A stretch of DNA of 64,000 nucleotides, from NCBI GenBank assembly GCA_947627985.1, contig CANQYD010000006.1, positions 1 through 64,000 on the forward strand, in the 5' to 3' direction. Of the stretch, positions 41,257 through 50,342 are shown one piece after another. The DNA comes from an uncultured Clostridia bacterium. Lineage in GTDB: Bacteria; Bacillota; Clostridia; Oscillospirales; Ruminococcaceae. The translations under genes and the position numbers were made by a program. Every line of letters starts with the position of its first letter. Position 1 is the stretch's first letter. The notes beneath the pieces were generated by a model. The model did not search any database. It was not told the origin of the DNA and saw only the letters and a list, made by a program, of their open reading frames with translations.

Positions 41257-42477
41257 ATGAAAAAAGCCACGCTTAAGGATTTAGGCGGTTCGGAGGAGAG
41301 ATTTTCCGGGCTTGTCAAAATGTTCAGAATGCAGTATTCAGCCGAGCCGGAGAGGTTTTTCTCTGCCCCCGGCAGGACGGAGGTGTGCGGCAATCACACC
41401 GACCACAACCGCGGAAAAGTAGTCGCGGCGGCAGTCGATCTTGACGTCATAGCCGCCGCGGTACCGACTTCGGACGGGGTCGTCGCCGTGAAGTCGGAGG
41501 GATATCCCGAGGACGTAATAGAGATAAGCGACCTTGCCCCTAAAGAGGAGGAAAAAAACACCTCCGCCGCTCTGATAAGAGGCGTGCTGGGGGGATTTGT
41601 CAAAAACGGCAGGAATATCGGGGGATTTCGGGCTTATACCCGCTCCAACGTCTTAAAGGGCTCCGGGCTGTCGAGTTCGGCGGCGTTTGAGGTTCTCATC
41701 GGGACGATTTTAAACGGCTTATACAACGGCGGAGAGGTTTCGGAGATCGAGATCGCAAAGACCGCTCAGTATGCGGAAAACGTCTACTTCGGCAAGCCGT
41801 CGGGTCTGATGGATCAGATGGCGAGCTCGGTCGGGGGATTTACGAAGATCGACTTTAAGGACCCCGAGAACCCGATCATCACGCCTCTTGAATTTGACCC
41901 GGCGAAGTACGGATACCGCCTCTGCATCATCGACTCAAAGAGCGATCATGCCGACCTCACCCCCGATTACGCGGCAATTCCCGCCGAGATGAAATCAGCC
42001 GCAAAGTGCCTCGGCAAGGAGTATCTGAGGGAGACCGACCGTGAGACGGTCATTAAAAATATCTCGAAAATCAGGAGCGAGTGCGGCGACAGAGCGGCAC
42101 TTCGGGCGCTTCACTTCATGGACGAAAACGACCGGGTTGATAATCTCGCCGAAGCCATCGAAAAGGGCGATATTTCGGCATTTTTGAAGATCATCAACCT
42201 CTCCGGCGACAGCTCATACAAATATTTACAGAACGTATTCACTTGCTCTCACCCCGATCGTCAGGGAGTGTCCTTGGCGATCTGCCTTGCGTCGTCGCTT
42301 TTGGGCGGAGAAGGGGCATGCCGGGTCCACGGCGGAGGCTTTGCGGGCACGGTTCAGGCGTTTGTGCCGGAGAAAAAGCTTGAGGGATTCATCGCCGGGA
42401 TCGAAGAAGTCTTCGGCGAGGGAAGCTGCTATGTCCTGAATATCCGACCCTACGGCGGCACGGAGGTCTCTTTATGA
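41257..42477 (+). CDS. galK: Galactokinase
   Basis: A 406-residue GHMP kinase that phosphorylates galactose at C1 in the Leloir pathway. 'FFSAPGRTEVCGNHTDHNRG' near residue 36 is the galactokinase signature, 'LKGSGLSSSAAFEVLIG' (about 130) the ATP loop, and 'GACRVHGGGFAGTVQAFV' the C-terminal GHMP motif. AGGAGG precedes the ATG. It is downstream of the FtsW/RodA gene (15 bp) and overlaps trmB by 4 bp, an unusual operon with no other gal genes. Confidence 0.95.
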   Translation: MKKATLKDLGGSEERFSGLVKMFRMQYSAEPERFFSAPGRTEVCGNHTDHNRGKVVAAAVDLDVIAAAVPTSDGVVAVKSEGYPEDVIEISDLAPKEEEKNTSAALIRGVLGGFVKNGRNIGGFRAYTRSNVLKGSGLSSSAAFEVLIGTILNGLYNGGEVSEIEIAKTAQYAENVYFGKPSGLMDQMASSVGGFTKIDFKDPENPIITPLEFDPAKYGYRLCIIDSKSDHADLTPDYAAIPAEMKSAAKCLGKEYLRETDRETVIKNISKIRSECGDRAALRALHFMDENDRVDNLAEAIEKGDISAFLKIINLSGDSSYKYLQNVFTCSHPDRQGVSLAICLASSLLGGEGACRVHGGGFAGTVQAFVPEKKLEGFIAGIEEVFGEGSCYVLNIRPYGGTEVSL

Positions 42478-43151
42478 GAATGCGGAGGAAGGCTCGCCTC
42501 ACCGAGCGGATAGAAGCCGCTTCGGAAAGCGGGAAGCTGCTCGTTCTGAATGTCGAGGATCGGCACTTTCAACGTGCCGTTTTGGATAAGGAATATCTCG
42601 ATTACGACGCGCTTTTTCACAATTCAAACCCTGTTGTTCTTGAGATCGGCTGCGGCAAGGGTGCATTTTGCTGTGCGCTTGCCGAAAGGGAGCCGGATAT
42701 CAACATAATCGCGGTCGAGAAGTCCTCAAACGTCATCATCGACGCCGCCGAAAAGGCGATATCGATGGGTCTTGAGAACCTGATTTTAGTGAGGTGCGAC
42801 GCCGAATATCTCGAAAAATATATCCCCGCGGGATCGATATCCAAAATCTACCTGAATTTCAGCTGTCCCTTCCCCAAAAAATCCTACGAGGAGCACCGCC
42901 TGACCCACCGCCGATTTCTTGAAATGTATAAGAGGCTGATGGCTCCGGGCGCCGAAATATTCCAAAAAACCGACAATCGGAAGTTTTTCGAGTTCTCCAT
43001 CGGCGAGTTTACGCAGACGGGATTTGCGCTGAAAAATGTCAGCCTCGATCTTCATGAGGACGCGCCCGCGGACAACATCGAGACGGAATATGAGCATAGA
43101 TTTGCCGAGCAGGGGCTCAGGATATACAGCTTAGAGGCGTATTTATTGTAG
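42474..43151 (+). CDS. trmB: tRNA (guanine-N7)-methyltransferase
   Basis: A 225-residue SAM-dependent enzyme that makes m7G46 in tRNA. 'VVLEIGCGKGAFCCALAERE' near residue 60 binds SAM, 'NIIAVEKSSNVIIDAAEKA' follows, and 'IYLNFSCPFPKKSYEEHRLT' replaces the common 'NFSDPWPKKRHxKRRL'. The Asp-to-Cys and Trp-to-Phe changes are notable but the flanking pattern is intact. It overlaps the galK stop by ATGA. Length is normal. Confidence 0.93.
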   Translation: MRMRRKARLTERIEAASESGKLLVLNVEDRHFQRAVLDKEYLDYDALFHNSNPVVLEIGCGKGAFCCALAEREPDINIIAVEKSSNVIIDAAEKAISMGLENLILVRCDAEYLEKYIPAGSISKIYLNFSCPFPKKSYEEHRLTHRRFLEMYKRLMAPGAEIFQKTDNRKFFEFSIGEFTQTGFALKNVSLDLHEDAPADNIETEYEHRFAEQGLRIYSLEAYLL

Positions 43152-43176
43152 GAATTCACAAAAATTCGCAAAACTA

Positions 43177-43205
43177 TTGAAAATTTTGTCCGAATATGTT
43201 AAAAT
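43177..43205 (+). promoter_or_regulatory. Promoter of the 43238 gene
   Basis: TTGAAA (43177-43182), 17-bp spacer, TAAAAT (43200-43205) with extended TGT. Confidence 0.6.
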
Positions 43206-43237
43206 GTATACATCTTAAAATCAAGAAGGTGTTATAC

Positions 43238-43825
43238 ATGAAATCGATGATTACCGCACTTTGGGAGCGCGCAAAGGGTCGCGAGCGCGTCGAGAGAGCA
43301 AATCCGAGCGAAGCCGTCGAGATGAAGTTTTCTTTCGGAGATATGCGTGCCCCGGGCTCCTGCGGATTTTCGCTCGACGAGGACACGTCGCTTATGCACA
43401 GCGCCCAGAACGACGGTGATTTCGGGGTCTATCTCGCCGGAAACTGGCGTTTTGAGGTGCATGTCGATTCCGAAACGGGCGAGTGCCTGAAGCTCACGGC
43501 GTTTATGTCGAAGCTGACGGCAAGGCGGGCGAGTCTGAAGATCCCCGAGAGCAAGCCGATGAAGATGATCTTCTCATCGCCCGGAATGAACGCGGGTATG
43601 GCTTGCTATTCGGCAACTCCGGCGAATTCGGTGCATTTTGATCCCGAGGAAAAAATCCTCTGCATCGGCGATCCCGACGGCGAAGGCGAAGCCGGAGAGT
43701 TTGCGGACAAGACCACGGCGGTGATCAGGGACGGCAAGCTGACGGCGGTCTGGCTCGATCTTAAGGACGTGCCGGACAATAGGAAGAACGGGATTGCGCT
43801 GGGGGATTGCTTGGTGGTGGTGTGA
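43238..43825 (+). CDS. Conserved-looking protein of unknown function
   Basis: A 195-residue soluble protein that I do not recognise. The N terminus is basic and helical ('ITALWERAKGRERVERANP'). The rest looks beta-rich, with 'FGVYLAGNWRFEVHVDSETG' and 'HFDPEEKILCIGDPDGEGEAG'. No signal peptide, membrane segment or Cys cluster. The ATG at 43238 is preceded by AGAAGGTG; the ORF track start overlaps the -10. It is monocistronic and followed by repeats. Confidence 0.75.
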   Translation: MKSMITALWERAKGRERVERANPSEAVEMKFSFGDMRAPGSCGFSLDEDTSLMHSAQNDGDFGVYLAGNWRFEVHVDSETGECLKLTAFMSKLTARRASLKIPESKPMKMIFSSPGMNAGMACYSATPANSVHFDPEEKILCIGDPDGEGEAGEFADKTTAVIRDGKLTAVWLDLKDVPDNRKNGIALGDCLVVV

Positions 43826-43917
43826 TGGTTAGAGCCGGGCGGTTGCTTACGGTCCGAACTTATGATTAAAAGGAATCCTTACACTTCCGGTCTGAACCTA
43901 TGTTTAATCAGAACCTT

Positions 43918-44055
43918 TGTTTAAAAGGTATTCCCACAATTTTGCAGGGGCAAAATTGTGGGAATGCTGTTTTTAAGCCCCCATCCCGGCGGAGTTTGCG
44001 CAGATTTATAGGGGAATACAGCCCCTCCCCGGTGGGGAGGGGGTTGGCTACGGGG
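43918..44055 (+). repeat. Family II repeat with the longest variable stem
   Basis: AAAAGGTATT, then CCCACAATTTTGC pairs with GCAAAATTGTGGG (extended by ATT/AAT) over a tiny loop, then GCTGTTTTTAAG, CCCCCATCCCGG, GCGCAGATTTATAG and CCCCTCCCC/GGGGAGGGG. It has the same order as 4012 and 29790, with a third variable stem. Confidence 0.87.
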
Positions 44056-44059
44056 GGCT

Positions 44060-44530
44060 CTGCTTTCGGGTAGGGCTTGGTGCGGTGTGTGGGGGTGCAG
44101 GGCGAAGCCCCCGGCGCTTTCGGCGCCGGCTTCCACGGCTTTGCCGTGGAAGCGACCGCGCTCGCGCGCGGTCGGGCTTCGCCCCGAGCCTTCTGCTCTT
44201 ACCAAGGTCTGGTAGGGGCACCCAACCCTGAGCCAAGCCTTGATACAGTACCCAGCCCATGTTAGAAGCAGAATGCCCCCCTGCTGATTTTGCCTCGCCT
44301 TGCTCGGCAAGCCAAGGATAGACCCATTTATAAAAGCGGTCTCACCTATAAACCCCTCTCGCAATTTTTCACCCCTCCCCAGCATCTCTCAAAGGAGAGG
44401 GGGTGGGGCTTCGCCCCGAGCTTTCCGCTCCTATCAAGGTCCGTCAGGGGCACCAAACCCCTGTGCCAAGCCTTGCATACAGCACCCAGCCCATGTTAGA
44501 AGCAGTGCTGATTTTGCCTCGCTTTGCTCG
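44060..44530 (+). repeat. Family IV cloverleaf repeat, second locus
   Basis: GGGCGAAGCCC/GGGCTTCGCCC encloses GGCGC-tttcg-GCGCC, GCTTCCACGGC-ttt-GCCGTGGAAGC and GACCGCGC-tcgc-GCGCGGTC. A downstream tract (ACCCAGCCCATGTTAGAAGCAG) appears twice, at about 44250 and 44485, so a ~240-bp unit is duplicated, the second copy without the cloverleaf. The outer stem equals that at 7190-7975, while every inner stem differs. About 90 bp of C/T-rich sequence then precede dpaB. Confidence 0.85.
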
Positions 44531-44619
44531 GCTCTGTGTGGCACCCCTCCAGCTTTTCCCTACCCCACCCACCCAAATCCTCCCACCCTCCGTCCCTCAC
44601 ATCTCTATCCCCCAACTAT

Positions 44620-45198
44620 CTACCCCCTGACCACCGGGCTCACCTGCCTCCCCGCCATCGCTTCCTCAAGCGCCGTCTCCATCAAATCGAAATCCGCCAC
44701 CATCGACGCGGGCTTCTTCACCGGGTCGTCCTGCCGATACGGCACAAAAAAGTAATTTTTGCGGCACTCCAAAATCCCGATGTTTTTGGCAGCAGCCGTC
44801 AGGGCGTCGTTTGTTGAGACCGCGATCAGAACCGGTCGGGAGTTCCTCAGATGACTCTTCACCGCCATCGTCACCGGCGTGTCGTTGACCCCCGTCGCGA
44901 GCTTTGCAAGCGTGTTAGAGGTGCAGGGCGCGACGATCAGAATATCAAACATCTTCTTGGGACCTATGGGCTCAGCCTCTTCGATCGTCGATATGATGGG
45001 CTTTCGGCAGATATTTTCGAGCTTTTCGCGATTGGCTTGGGCGGTGCCGAATCGCGTCGAAAGATTAAATGAGTTAAATGACATTATCGGGGTGATGTCA
45101 TGCCCCGCGGTCGCAAGCCGCTTCAGCGCTTCAAAGCTCTGCGAAAACGTGCAGAAGGAGCCGGTCATCGCATAGCCGATCTTCAGCTTCTCAATCAT
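44620..45198 (-). CDS. dpaB: Dipicolinate synthase subunit B
   Basis: A 192-residue flavoprotein-like subunit of dipicolinate synthase, which makes the spore-core chelator dipicolinic acid in the mother cell. 'KIGYAMTGSFCTFSQSFEAL' at the start and 'FDILIVAPCTSNTLAKLATG' near residue 87 are characteristic. It overlaps dpaA by 8 bp. Expression would be in late sporulation under sigma-K in the known systems. The gene supports a spore-forming host. Confidence 0.95.
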   Translation of the reverse strand: MIEKLKIGYAMTGSFCTFSQSFEALKRLATAGHDITPIMSFNSFNLSTRFGTAQANREKLENICRKPIISTIEEAEPIGPKKMFDILIVAPCTSNTLAKLATGVNDTPVTMAVKSHLRNSRPVLIAVSTNDALTAAAKNIGILECRKNYFFVPYRQDDPVKKPASMVADFDLMETALEEAMAGRQVSPVVRG

Positions 45199-46027
45199 TC
45201 ACACAGCCCCCTCCGCAAATTCTGATTATTTCCTCTGCGATGAGCCGACCCGCCGTCTTCGGAGCCGTCTTTCCGGGAAGCCCGGGCGCCAGAAGCGCCG
45301 TCAGACCGAGCTCCTCGGCGGCACGAAAATCTACGCCGTATGGTGCCGAAGCGAGATCGATGATCAGCGCGTCCTTTTTGACAAGTTCGAGATGCTCCCT
45401 CTCAAGCACTCGGTCGGGAACGGTGTTGATGATGACGTCGGCGCCCGCGAGCGCTTTTTTATCGATGAACGGCGCCGCCTCAAAGCCCATGTTAAAGGCG
45501 TCTTTTCTTGCATGAGAGGTCCGGGCGGCTATATTGATCTTGGCGCCTACACACTTCAGTATTCCCGCGCATGCCCTTGCGACCCGACCCCAGCCGAGGA
45601 TCAGCACCCTTGTCTCAAAGATCGCAGATTCGGTCTTCCTTAAAATTATCTCCAATGCTCCCTCAGCCGTCAGCCAAGCGTTTTTGACGGTCAGCTCCTC
45701 GTTGTCGAAGAAGTCGTAGACCTTCGCGCTTCGCTCGGCGCAGTAGCTCAGAAATTCCGGATTTAAACCTCCCCCGAAGAGCGTGCCGCCGTATCTCAGC
45801 ATGTCGAGAGCCGAGACCGCCGGGATTTTATGCGAAAGCGACGGCGCGTTGATGTACTGTCCCGAGAGCGACATATACGGCAGGACGAGCACGTCCGCCT
45901 GCCTCAGCTCCCAGATGGGCTTCGAGCCCGAAAATCCGTAGGTATAAACTTCAAAGGCGTCGGCAAGCCGTTCGGAGCAGTATTCCATTCTCCTGTCGCC
46001 GCCCATGACAAGCAGTGTCTTTTTCAT
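45191..46027 (-). CDS. dpaA: Dipicolinate synthase subunit A
   Basis: A 278-residue NAD(P)-binding subunit of dipicolinate synthase. 'VLILGWGRVARACAGILKCV' near residue 145 is the Rossmann loop, and 'ALAGADVIINTVPDRVLERE' follows. With DpaB it converts the lysine-pathway intermediate to dipicolinate. CGGAG precedes the ATG. CATAATTTG about 60 bases upstream, with an AC-containing element ~15 bases before it, loosely resembles a sigma-K promoter; this is weak. The pair is isolated by repeat clusters on both sides. Confidence 0.95.
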   Translation of the reverse strand: MKKTLLVMGGDRRMEYCSERLADAFEVYTYGFSGSKPIWELRQADVLVLPYMSLSGQYINAPSLSHKIPAVSALDMLRYGGTLFGGGLNPEFLSYCAERSAKVYDFFDNEELTVKNAWLTAEGALEIILRKTESAIFETRVLILGWGRVARACAGILKCVGAKINIAARTSHARKDAFNMGFEAAPFIDKKALAGADVIINTVPDRVLEREHLELVKKDALIIDLASAPYGVDFRAAEELGLTALLAPGLPGKTAPKTAGRLIAEEIIRICGGGCVND

Positions 46028-46139
46028 TGTATTTCACTCCGTTGGATGAAAATGGTATTCATGCTTCAAATTATGCGGGCTGGGGACAAATGGTGAGGGG
46101 AAAGGGGGATTATTATGAAGGTTAAGCATATATGGGGCG

Positions 46140-46310
46140 GGCTTTTACTATTGTTCAAGCCCCCTCTCCCTTTTAGGGGGAGGGGGCGACGTTTGCCTAT
46201 AAGTCTGTACAAGCTTCTCTGGGGGTGGGGGTCTGCTTTAAACAGCATATCAAATTTCCGCTTGCGGGAATTTGATATACCTTTTGGCAAAGGGTCGGGC
46301 AGGGAGGGTT
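46140..46310 (-). repeat. Family II repeat (inverted)
   Basis: Read on the minus strand: AAAAGGTAT, stem ATATCAAATT/AATTTGATAT, GCTGTTTAAAGCAGACC, CCCACCCCC, GTACAGACTTATAG, then CCCCTCCCCC/GGGAGAGGGGG. Its variable stem is the same allele as 29790. Confidence 0.85.
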
Positions 46311-46319
46311 TTCTCTAAA

Positions 46320-46600
46320 TCGGATATTTGTCATACCTTTTGACCAAGGGCGCGGCGGGTATGGGGCACTTGCACATTATCAAAGCTTGCCTAATTTCCC
46401 ATGCTGTGTGTAACAAAGCAGTTTTTCAAAGCATGCAGCTATTTTGCCTCGCTTCGCTCGGCAAACCCGAGGGGAGAACCCTTTTTGCAAAAGGGCTCTC
46501 CCCGCAGACGCCGGGCTTTGTCTGCGAAACAACCGAGGCAGCATTTGTTGCCGAGGGCAGTTGAGCAGGAACAAAACCGGCTTCTGCTGACCCCCTTTCC
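46320..46600 (-). repeat. Family I-derived block with nested segment (inverted)
   Basis: Inverted version of 29460-29790: GGGGAGAACCC/GGGCTCTCCCC near 46470-46505, and the nested segment with GGTTTTGT, GCTCAAC, CCCTCGGCA, TGCTGCCTCGGTTG. Relative to the other copies, the inner pairs change together: CGAC/GTCG to CAAC/GTTG, and GCG/CGC to GCA/TGC. Confidence 0.72.
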
Positions 46601-46609
46601 CAAAATCTT

Positions 46610-46765
46610 TCCCCCTCCCCAGCCCCCTCCCCCTTTTAGGGGAGGGGGCTACGCTCTACTTATAGCTTTGCACAAGGAATGCCGGGGTGGGGGTATGCTT
46701 AAAACAGCATGAGTTCATTTTCCGGCGGGAAAATGAACGAATACCTTTTACCAATGGGTAGGAGA
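46610..46765 (-). repeat. Family II repeat (inverted)
   Basis: Read on the minus strand: AAAAGGTATTCG, stem TTCATTTTCC/GGAAAATGAA, ATGCTGTTTTAAGCA, CCCCCACCCCGG, GTGCAAAGCTATAAG, then CCCCCTCCCC/GGGGGAGGGGG. Its variable stem is the same allele as 4012, more than 42 kb away. Confidence 0.85.
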
Positions 46766-46839
46766 GGGTGGGGACTATTATTTTATATTTAAGTCGTTGT
46801 TTATTTCCTTCCTACGCTACTACTATGTTGGGGACAACC

Positions 46840-47060
46840 CCTGCGTGTTCTTGTCTGCAAAACAACCGAGGTAATCGCTCAACAACGCGATTAAAACTCT
46901 TTGAGCCGACCGAGGCAATCGTTGCCGCTGAGGGAAGGCGAAAAGATAGTTTTAACGCTTTGTTTGCCGAAGGCAGTTGAGCAGGAACAAAACCGGAATG
47001 TAACGGAGACCCCCGCAAGCCCTTTAAAAAGGGCTCGATCCAAAACTTGACTTGTCTCAA
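46840..47060 (-). repeat. Family I repeat with expanded nested segment (inverted)
   Basis: Read on the minus strand: AGCCCTTTTTAAAGGGCT, then GGTTTTGTTCCTGC and a lengthened nested region that repeats CCTCGG-type units and extra small hairpins before GCAGACAA. It is followed on the right by ~160 bp of TTCTAACTTCTA-type pyrimidine tracts up to the next promoter. Confidence 0.7.
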
Positions 47061-47220
47061 CTAAGGTTGGGTGCAGAATTTCTAATCTCTAACCTTCTAA
47101 CATTCTAACTTCTAAAAGCAAAAGCTGGGCAAAACCTTTTTGCCCCGTCTCATTTCAACCTAACCGCAAAATCCCGCCCACCAATCTCTACCTTCTATTC
47201 TCTAACTTCTATCTTCTAAG

Positions 47221-47249
47221 TTGACTTTCCCCCGCAAATTTGCTATACT
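47221..47249 (+). promoter_or_regulatory. Promoter of the GH94-like gene
   Basis: TTGACT (47221-47226), 17-bp spacer, TATACT (47244-47249) with extended TGC. Confidence 0.72.
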
Positions 47250-47270
47250 TATCAAAAAGGAGGAATTACC

Positions 47271-50200
47271 GTGTTTGACGAAAGAAATCGCTATGTTATC
47301 AAAAACTATCAGAAAAAGCCCACCTTCTCGAGCTTCCTGCCCGGGATCGCAGGTCCGATGGGCGTGCCGCTCTGGTGCTACTACAACAACCGCGGACAGG
47401 CTGTCTGCTCATTCGGCGCCCGCGACCGCGACCACGCGATCATGGAATTCTCAGCCGCTCACTCAGCCTATCGCGACGTCTCCCGCAGGGGCTTTCGCAC
47501 ATTCGCGATCATCGACGGCAGCTTCAGGGAACTCTTTACCTCCTCAGCCGACATGCACATAGGCGCCGGCGAGGTAGAAATCGTTTCGGAGGATGATAAA
47601 CTGCGCGCCTCAGCCCTTTACTTCGGGCTCCCGGGCGAGCGTACCCCCGCGCTTGTCAGGATTTTGCGGATCAAAAACATCACCCAAAATACGGTAAATC
47701 TCTCGGTTCTTGACGGCATGCCGGAGGTCGTCTGCTTCGGGGTCAATCAGGATTCCCTGAAAAACATGCCCCAGCTCTCAAAGGCATGGATGAGGGCTGA
47801 GAACTTTGATACCGGGCTCACCTGCTTCCGCGTGCGGGCTTCGATGGAAGACGCGGCTCGCGTCACCGAGGTCAAGGGCTGCAACTTCTGCATCGCGAAA
47901 GACGAGACGGGCGCGCTCTTAAAGCCGATCGTCCAGCCCACGCTCGTATTCGGGGAGGACACATCTTTAACGGTTCCCGAGGGATTTATTGAGATGGGTA
48001 TAGACGGATTGTGCGCCGCGCCCCAGTTTGCCGAGAACTGTTTCCCCTGCTGCTTCCTCCCGAAAAAGTGCGCTCTTGAGCCGGAAGGAGAGATCATCAT
48101 CTACTCCCTCTACGGTCAGGCTGAGGAGAAGAGCCGTGCAGAAGCTCTTGCGGATAAATTATCTCCCGAATATTTCGAGGCGAAGCGCAAAGAGGCTGAG
48201 GACTTGGTAGATGAGATATGTTCCCCGGCTTCCGTAAAGACCGCCGACCCTGTATTTGACGAATATTGCAGACTTACATATCTTGACAACGTCCTTCGCG
48301 GGGGAATGCCGGTGTTCTTTGAGCACGGCGGGAAGAAGACACCGTTCTACATCTACTCAAGAAAACACGGCGACCCCGAACGCGAGTACAACTATTTCAC
48401 CGTCGGCGGGGAATATTTTGCACAGGGCAACGGCAATTTCCGGGACGTCAACCAAAACCGCCGAAGCGACGTACTCTTTGCCCCGAAGCTTAGGGATTTG
48501 AGTATCCGCACATTCTTTGAGCTCATTCAGACCGACGGCTATAACCCGCTTGTGATAACCGCGGCGAGCTTTAAGATCACTTCCGAGGGCTTGCGCGAGC
48601 TTCTTGAATCGGTGCCGGACGGCGGAAAAGATAATGTTCGGGATTTATTATCTGCTAATTTCACCCCCGGACGGCTTGCCATGGATCTTGAAGACTGCGG
48701 TCTTGATCGCGATAAAGTCCTCGAACTTACTGCCGCGGCGGTCACGAATTCCGAGAGCGAACCCGACGCCGACTTCGGCGAGGGGTATTGGTGCGACCAC
48801 TGGACCTACAACATCGACCTCATCGAGAGTTATCTTGCGGTCTATCCCGAATGCGCCGAGGAGCTGATGTTCGGTTCCCCCGATTACCGGTGGTACGAGC
48901 CGAGGGCGACGGTCAGACCGAGAGCCGAGAGATATGTCATGACCGAAGGCGGGCTGAGGCAGTATAACGCCGTCGCGATGAGAAATCCGGCTGGCAAGTG
49001 GTCGAAAGACCGCTCGGGCAGCGAGATGAAGAGCCCGCTGATCGAAAAAATGCTCCTTCTCTGCGCGATAAAGACCTCCACCCTTGACCCCGCAGGAATG
49101 GGTATCGAGATGGAAGGCGGCAAGCCGGGTTGGTATGACGCGCTGAACGGGCTTCCGGGGCTTTTGGGGTCCTCTGTAGCCGAGACGTGCGAGTTGCTCC
49201 GCTATATCAGATTCACCGAAAAAGCCCTGAATTCAAGACCCGGAGCCGTCGAGATATATGCCGAAACCGCGGAACTTTTGGATCAGGTCTCAAAGATAAT
49301 CTCGACCGGGACCGACCTCTTTGCGCGCTGGGAGGCTCTTAACGATCTTCGGGAAAGCTACCGCGAAAAGACGGCGGCGGGATTTGTCGGGAGAAAGGTT
49401 TTTGTCGAGAGATCGAAGACCGCCGAGACCCTCGGTATCCTTGAAAAAGCCGTTGAGAGCGGGATAGATAATGCTCTTAATTATTGCGATGGGATTTGCC
49501 CGACCTACTTCACCTACGATGCCGAGGGCTTGATGCAGACGGATAACGGCGTTTTCCCGACATCATTAAAACCCACCGTCCTGCCGCTCTTCTTGGAAGG
49601 ACCGGTGCACTGGCTGAAGCTGGGCGACGACATATCCAAAAAGCGGGAGACCGTCGAAAAAATCCGCCGAAGCGGGCTTTACGATGAAGAGCTCAAGATG
49701 TATAAGGTCAACGCGAGCCTTCAGGACGTGAGCTTCGAGGCGGGTCGGGCGAAGGCGTTTGTGCCGGGCTGGCTGGAGAACGAGTCGGTCTGGCTACACA
49801 TGGAGTATAAATATCTTCTGGAACTTTTGCGCAGCGGGCTCTATCCCGAGTTTGAAAAGGCATTCAAGGACGCCGCCGTGCCCTTCTTAGACCCCGAAAA
49901 ATACGGCAGAAGCCCGCTCGAGAACGTCTCCTTCATATCCTCCTCCGCAAACCCCGACAAGACCGCACACGGCAGGGGATTTGTAGCGAGACTGTCCGGC
50001 TCGACCGCAGAATTTTTACAGATTTTAGAAATTATGCTCTTCGGCAAGACCCCGTTTGAATATAAAAACGGCGAGCTGAAACTCAAATTCGAGCCGACGA
50101 TACCCGGCTATCTCATGCCCGAAAACGGCGAAATTTCGGCGATGTTCTTGGGGCAGATCGAGGTTAAGTACAAAGCACCCGGGCTTAGGAGCCTTACCCC

Positions 50201-50342
50201 CGGAAAGACCAAACCGGCAAGCTATGAGCTGGAGTATGTGAGCGGCACGAAGAAGGAGATCGTCTCCGACCGCCTCGGAGCCGCGGACGCGGAAGCCGTG
50301 AGGGACGGTAGGATCAGGGGGATCGTTGTGCAGTTCGGATGA
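47271..50342 (+). CDS. GH94-like glycoside phosphorylase
   Basis: A 1023-residue protein resembling the large cellobiose-phosphorylase-like (GT36/GH94 clan) group. It starts with GTG after AAAGGAGG. The N-terminal beta-sandwich (~1-280) has 'GVPLWCYYNNRGQAVCSFGA'. The (alpha/alpha)6 barrel follows, where 'FGEGYWCDHWTYNIDLIESY' (about 505-524) holds the candidate acid Asp. These enzymes split beta-glucosidic disaccharides or oligosaccharides with phosphate in the cytoplasm. The motif differs from standard cellobiose phosphorylase, so the acceptor and linkage are uncertain. It is a single-gene unit. Confidence 0.8.
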   Translation: MFDERNRYVIKNYQKKPTFSSFLPGIAGPMGVPLWCYYNNRGQAVCSFGARDRDHAIMEFSAAHSAYRDVSRRGFRTFAIIDGSFRELFTSSADMHIGAGEVEIVSEDDKLRASALYFGLPGERTPALVRILRIKNITQNTVNLSVLDGMPEVVCFGVNQDSLKNMPQLSKAWMRAENFDTGLTCFRVRASMEDAARVTEVKGCNFCIAKDETGALLKPIVQPTLVFGEDTSLTVPEGFIEMGIDGLCAAPQFAENCFPCCFLPKKCALEPEGEIIIYSLYGQAEEKSRAEALADKLSPEYFEAKRKEAEDLVDEICSPASVKTADPVFDEYCRLTYLDNVLRGGMPVFFEHGGKKTPFYIYSRKHGDPEREYNYFTVGGEYFAQGNGNFRDVNQNRRSDVLFAPKLRDLSIRTFFELIQTDGYNPLVITAASFKITSEGLRELLESVPDGGKDNVRDLLSANFTPGRLAMDLEDCGLDRDKVLELTAAAVTNSESEPDADFGEGYWCDHWTYNIDLIESYLAVYPECAEELMFGSPDYRWYEPRATVRPRAERYVMTEGGLRQYNAVAMRNPAGKWSKDRSGSEMKSPLIEKMLLLCAIKTSTLDPAGMGIEMEGGKPGWYDALNGLPGLLGSSVAETCELLRYIRFTEKALNSRPGAVEIYAETAELLDQVSKIISTGTDLFARWEALNDLRESYREKTAAGFVGRKVFVERSKTAETLGILEKAVESGIDNALNYCDGICPTYFTYDAEGLMQTDNGVFPTSLKPTVLPLFLEGPVHWLKLGDDISKKRETVEKIRRSGLYDEELKMYKVNASLQDVSFEAGRAKAFVPGWLENESVWLHMEYKYLLELLRSGLYPEFEKAFKDAAVPFLDPEKYGRSPLENVSFISSSANPDKTAHGRGFVARLSGSTAEFLQILEIMLFGKTPFEYKNGELKLKFEPTIPGYLMPENGEISAMFLGQIEVKYKAPGLRSLTPGKTKPASYELEYVSGTKKEIVSDRLGAADAEAVRDGRIRGIVVQFG

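Noticed and set aside
46040-46110. Sigma-K promoter for dpaAB
   Set aside because: CATAATTTG with an AC element is suggestive but too degenerate to call as a feature.
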